A stretch of 51,296 nt of DNA from Pseudomonas sp. BN417. GTDB taxonomy: Bacteria > Pseudomonadota > Gammaproteobacteria > Pseudomonadales > Pseudomonadaceae. Of the stretch, positions 48,344 to 51,296 are shown piece by piece. Location: positions 1 through 51,296 of the forward strand of contig NZ_SSOJ01000125.1 of assembly GCF_029871205.1 (NCBI RefSeq). Direction: 5' to 3'. The number at the start of each line of letters is the position of its first letter. Positions within the stretch are counted from its first letter, which is position 1. Below the pieces are notes generated by a model. It did no database searches. It was not told the origin of the DNA and was given only the letters and a program-made list of their open reading frames with translations. Made by a program: the position numbers and the translations under genes.

Positions 48344-48781
48344 ATGTCCGAGAACCCCAGCATCCTGTCCCATATCTCCCTGGGCACCAACGACTTCGAG
48401 CGCGCCGTCGCCTTCTACGACAAGGTACTGCCCACCTTGGGCTGCAAGCGCATCATGGAACACCCCGGCGCCGTGGCCTACGGCCGCGAATACCCGGAAT
48501 TCTGGGTCCAGACGCCCATCGACGGCCGCCCGGCCAGTGTCGGCAACGGCACCCACTTCGGCTTCTTCGCCCCCAGCAAGGAAGCCGTGCTGGCCTTCTT
48601 CGCGGCGGCGCTGGACGCCGGCGCCCAGGACGACGGCGCCCCCGGCCCACGCCCGGAGTATGGCGCCCCCTACTACGGTTGCTTCGTCCGCGACCTGGAC
48701 GGACACAAGATCGAGGCGGCCTTCTGGGACATGTCCCTGGACCCTGGCTACGAGCTCTACGTCGAGCCCCACGCTCACTGA
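48344..48781 (+). CDS. VOC family protein
   Basis: The 145-residue protein is a single VOC unit: ILSHISLGTNDFERAVAFYDKVLP (in parts, residues 7-30), GTHFGFFAPS near 67 and HKIEAAFWD near 126, which place the usual His/Glu metal ligands. It resembles uncharacterised glyoxalase-like proteins common in pseudomonads. GGAGG precedes the ATG. It overlaps the end of the convergent binding-protein gene by seven bases. Confidence 0.9.
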   Translation: MSENPSILSHISLGTNDFERAVAFYDKVLPTLGCKRIMEHPGAVAYGREYPEFWVQTPIDGRPASVGNGTHFGFFAPSKEAVLAFFAAALDAGAQDDGAPGPRPEYGAPYYGCFVRDLDGHKIEAAFWDMSLDPGYELYVEPHAH

Positions 48782-49575
48782 GCGCCGCGGCGATAGCGCC
48801 GCGCGGCATCCAGGACCCAGCCTTCATCGATCATCTGCCCCATGGCCTCGGCTATGGCCCGTCGCTGGGCCTGCAGGGGCCGCTGGCGCGAGAAGCCGAG
48901 GAATAGTTCGGTGCGCGCCGGCGGCCGGTAGGCCAGCTTGACGATGCGCCCGGCCAGATGCGGGTCGCGCAGCAGTTCGTAGTCCACCTGGCAGTCGGTG
49001 CCTATCACCAGCTGCAGCCGCTTGTGGCGCAGCATGTCCAGCAACTGCCCTTCGCTGGCGACTCCGACCTTGTGCAATGCGGTATCGGAATCGAAGGGTT
49101 CGAAATAGGCCGAGCCCCGGACGAAGCCGATGTCGTAGTGGCTCAGCTGGGGATAACCGGTGACGCCCTGGGCCAGCTCCGGTCGGCTGTAGAAGCGCGG
49201 CGCGCAGGTGAAATAGGGGCGTTCCAGATAGTCGATGTAGCGCTCGCGCTCGGGCGTCCTGGCGAGGCCCGTCATCAGGTCCGCCGAACCCCGCTCCAGG
49301 GCCGCCAACCCCCGCGACCAGGGCGCGCGCTGCACCTCGAAGCGCAGCCCGGTGCGGCGCCCGAGTTCATTCAGCAGATCCAAGTCCAGGCCGCGCAGCT
49401 CGCCCTCCGGGCCGGCGATGCGAAAGGGTGGCCAGAAGTCGGTCATCACCCGCAGCGGCACCGGCTCCTCGGCCCCGACGAGACCAGGCAGCAGCAACAG
49501 GACCGCCAGGCAGCGGTGGCGTTTCGGCCTGGCAAGGGAGGACAGCAATGACCAGAGGACTACGCCCAGCGGCAT
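48775..49575 (-). CDS. amino-acid-type periplasmic solute-binding protein (orphan)
   Basis: The 266-residue protein has a signal peptide (hydrophobic stretch LAVLLLLPGLVGA near residues 23-35) and a type 3 solute-binding fold: VMTDFWPPFRI, RGLDLDLLNELGRRTGLRFEV (in parts), and GSADLMTGLARTPERERYIDYL. No transporter subunits lie next to it. Similar proteins in Pseudomonas often act as free sensors or belong to distant transporters. Its last bases overlap the VOC gene. Confidence 0.85.
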   Translation of the reverse strand: MPLGVVLWSLLSSLARPKRHRCLAVLLLLPGLVGAEEPVPLRVMTDFWPPFRIAGPEGELRGLDLDLLNELGRRTGLRFEVQRAPWSRGLAALERGSADLMTGLARTPERERYIDYLERPYFTCAPRFYSRPELAQGVTGYPQLSHYDIGFVRGSAYFEPFDSDTALHKVGVASEGQLLDMLRHKRLQLVIGTDCQVDYELLRDPHLAGRIVKLAYRPPARTELFLGFSRQRPLQAQRRAIAEAMGQMIDEGWVLDAARRYRRGAQ

Positions 49576-49588
49576 GCCGGCTCCCGGA

Positions 49589-49837
49589 TCAATCGTTCAG
49601 TTGGTTGTGGGTACCATCGCAGCAAGGAGGCGAATGGCTATGTTTGCAACCACAGAAATACAAGGTTTCGCTAACCTCTGCATGAAATTTGAGCGGGACC
49701 AGGCCAGTCCCCTTGTGCGAACCGTCGCAGAACGGCTGTTGCTGACTGCGTCCGCAGCGACACCAGAAGTAGTCCTGGCCGGCTTCCACCTCGACTTCGT
49801 AGGGGCCCTTCTGGGCGATCAGCGGCTCACTGGTCAC
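49589..49837 (-). CDS. dual CDGSH iron-sulfur protein
   Basis: The 82-residue protein has two CDGSH motifs with identical spacing C-x-C-x8-C-x3-H: C26, C28, C37, H41 (FCDGSH) and C62, C64, C73, H77 (CCDGTH). Each should bind a [2Fe-2S] cluster with three Cys and one His. The function of these bacterial mitoNEET-like proteins is probably in redox sensing or cluster transfer. It lies 13 bases before the binding-protein gene on the same strand, so the two may share a transcript. Confidence 0.93.
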   Translation of the reverse strand: MTSEPLIAQKGPYEVEVEAGQDYFWCRCGRSQQQPFCDGSHKGTGLVPLKFHAEVSETLYFCGCKHSHSPPCCDGTHNQLND

Positions 49838-49925
49838 GGCACTCCTCCCGGGCGTGCTTGGGTTGGGCCGCGGCGGCCTCTCGGGTATGCTCGCCCTCTT
49901 CCAGCATAGTTCCCAGCCTTTGCCG

Positions 49926-51011
49926 ATGTCCCGAGTCCTGCGTTTAGCCCTGCTCAGCCTGTCGGTCCTCGCCGTTGTCCTGGTCGCCCTGATCTATGCG
50001 CTGACCTGGCATCCGGCGGCGCGCGAAGCGGCTCCCCTCGCCTGCCTGGCGGAAGCGCCGCAACTGCAGCCCGGCCAGGCGCTCAAGGTGATGACCTGGA
50101 ACCTGCAGTACCTGGCCGGCAAGCGCTACGTCTTCTACTACGACCTGCCCGACGGCAAAGGCCCGGATGAACGCCCCACCCCCGAGGACCTGGCCTACAG
50201 CCTGGACGAAGCAGTGCGGGTGATTCGCGAGGAACAGCCGGACATCGTCAACCTGCAGGAACTGCACGAAGGCACCCGGGCCACCGACTACCAGGACCAG
50301 CTGGCCCTGCTCCAGGAGCGCCTGGCCGACCTCTATCCCTGCGCCAGCCAGGCCTTCTATTGGAAGGCTTCCTTCGTGCCCCATCCGCGAATCCTCGGCA
50401 GTGTCGGCATGAAGCTGGCCACCCTCAGCCGCTTCCGCATCGAGAGTGCCGAACGCCTGCAACTGCCCCTGGCGGACAACGACCCCGTCAGCCGCCAGTT
50501 CGACAAGAAGCGTGCCCTGCTGGTGAGCTACCTGCCGATCCGCGGCGGCGGCCGCCTGGCGGCGATCAACACTCACCTGGATGCCCTGGCCGACGACCAG
50601 GAAACCCTGAAACGCCAGGTGGCCATGACCCGCGGCCTGCTCGACCAGCTGCATTCAGAAGGGATGCCCTGGGTGCTTGGCGGCGACTTCAGCCAGCTCC
50701 CCCCCGGCCAGTACGAACGCCTGGCGCCGGCCCAGCGCAGCCGCTACGCCCCCGAGAGCGAGCTGAAGGCACTCTGGAGCCGGTATCCGATGATTCCCAG
50801 CGTCGAGGAAGCCGGCGGCGCGCAACAGGCGCAGTGGTTCACCCACTTCCCCAACGACCCGCGGGTGAATGGCCCGGACCGCACCCTGGACTACCTCTTC
50901 CACAGCCCCAGCCTGACCCGCATCGAGGCACGGGTGCGCCAGCGCGATACCCTGCGCATCTCCGACCACCTGCCACTGACGGCCCGGTTCTTCCTGCCGC
51001 CTGCGCATTGA
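49926..51011 (+). CDS. endonuclease/exonuclease/phosphatase family protein, membrane-anchored
   Basis: The 361-residue protein has one N-terminal helix (about residues 4-25) and an EEP domain with the catalytic motifs MTWNLQYLAG (near 60), NLQELHEG (near 112), NTHLDAL, LGGDFSQLPPG and ISDHLPLTARF at the end. It would hydrolyse phosphodiesters, perhaps of DNA, lipid or sphingomyelin type, outside the cytoplasm. MSRVLRLALLSL begins the helix and was chosen as start. Confidence 0.9.
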   Translation: MSRVLRLALLSLSVLAVVLVALIYALTWHPAAREAAPLACLAEAPQLQPGQALKVMTWNLQYLAGKRYVFYYDLPDGKGPDERPTPEDLAYSLDEAVRVIREEQPDIVNLQELHEGTRATDYQDQLALLQERLADLYPCASQAFYWKASFVPHPRILGSVGMKLATLSRFRIESAERLQLPLADNDPVSRQFDKKRALLVSYLPIRGGGRLAAINTHLDALADDQETLKRQVAMTRGLLDQLHSEGMPWVLGGDFSQLPPGQYERLAPAQRSRYAPESELKALWSRYPMIPSVEEAGGAQQAQWFTHFPNDPRVNGPDRTLDYLFHSPSLTRIEARVRQRDTLRISDHLPLTARFFLPPAH

Positions 51012-51046
51012 GCCGCCGGGCGCTGCGTTGCCAATGCCGGCGCCAT

Positions 51047-51073
51047 CGCTCCCGGATTGCATCCGGGCTACAG
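51047..51073. repeat. CCCGGATTGCATCCGGGCTAC-type repeat, copy 1
   Basis: CCCGGAT and ATCCGGG form a small hairpin, followed by CTAC. The same family recurs, inverted, at 51265-51286 (GTAGCCCGGATGAAATCCGGG). The final 285 bases hold only repeats and no gene I can support. Confidence 0.6.
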
Positions 51074-51081
51074 GTTCATAC

Positions 51082-51182
51082 CTGTGGGGGCGAATTCATT
51101 CGCTAAGCAGACCGAAGGTCTGCCGTTCCAGATTGTCGGGGGCCGCTTCGCGTCCCTTGGCGATTGAAATCGCCCCCACAAG
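51082..51182. repeat. GAATTC-containing dispersed repeat, copy F
   Basis: CTGTGGGGGCGAATTCATTCG opens and GCGATTGAAATCGCCCCCACA closes the element, the same asymmetric arm combination as copy B. Confidence 0.8.
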
Positions 51183-51264
51183 AGTGCGATTCACCGCGCT
51201 CACTTCCTCGGCTTGGCCCTTGCCCTCGGCTCAGCCACCAGCGGGTCATCCGGCCAGCAGCTTG

Positions 51265-51286
51265 GTAGCCCGGATGAAATCCGGGG
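51265..51286. repeat. GTAGCCCGGATGAAATCCGGG repeat, copy 2
   Basis: CCCGGAT-gaa-ATCCGGG hairpin preceded by GTAG, the inverted form of the copy at 51047-51073. The repeat probably continues past the window end. Confidence 0.5.
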
Positions 51287-51296
51287 AATGCCCGCA

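Overview
The window is chromosomal DNA of a high-GC gammaproteobacterium, almost certainly a Pseudomonas related to the P. aeruginosa/P. resinovorans side of the genus. This rests on protein similarity recalled from memory (CcoN4/CcoQ4 with its sulfite reductase, CioAB, RlmG, TrmA, YoaE-type TerC protein), on ANR-type sites, and on the dense intergenic palindromic repeats typical of Pseudomonas. No rRNA, tRNA, phage, transposase or CRISPR array was seen. About 50 protein genes are supported. Most other long open frames are antisense shadows caused by high GC.

Layout. 1-2080: a TerC-CBS-CorC membrane protein. 2081-11102: a respiratory block with a nitrite/sulfite reductase plus DUF934 partner, an orphan cbb3 oxidase subunit pair (ccoN4-ccoQ4 type), a ferredoxin-NADP reductase, the rRNA methyltransferase RlmG, and the cyanide-insensitive quinol oxidase cioA-cioB with a 46-residue third subunit. 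A perfect ANR/FNR box lies upstream of cioA. In P. aeruginosa both oxidase types are linked to cyanide tolerance; here they lie within 9 kb. 11208-17576: a three-subunit molybdenum hydroxylase (Tat-exported Mo subunit, [2Fe-2S] subunit, triheme cytochrome c) with XdhC and MobA-like maturation factors. 17577-27128: an MFS exporter, a YajL/DJ-1 protein, an NCS2 purine permease with a structured leader, TrmA, small membrane and copper-type proteins, a PhzF-like isomerase, a YpfJ metallopeptidase, a 138-bp tandem repeat, a HAD phosphatase and TesB.

27160-33692: a two-domain SagB-type oxidoreductase coupled to a GNAT acetyltransferase, a histone-deacetylase-like amidohydrolase, a BaiN-like flavoprotein, a VOC protein, and a two-gene signalling unit (receiver-CheC plus single PAS). 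33859-41025: a polyamine-type ABC transporter (potA-D-B-C) with an ALDH10-like aminoaldehyde dehydrogenase and a LuxR-type regulator. The 620-bp gap between regulator and transporter holds three copies of a composite motif built on a perfect DnaA-box 9-mer. 41026-51296: a structured repetitive element, a DEAD-box helicase, a divergent EamA exporter/Lrp regulator pair with a perfect operator-like palindrome, a DEDDh exonuclease, a NYN nuclease, a Ser-type isochorismatase-fold protein, two orphan solute-binding proteins, a YciC membrane protein, a VOC protein, a dual CDGSH protein and an EEP-family hydrolase.

The most notable non-coding signals are the triple CCACA-N5-TGTG-N7-TGTGGATAA motif (39673-40104), the purine-permease leader (19869-19978), the hairpin block inside the pot operon (37105-37217), and the hairpin-rich element at 41360-41600.
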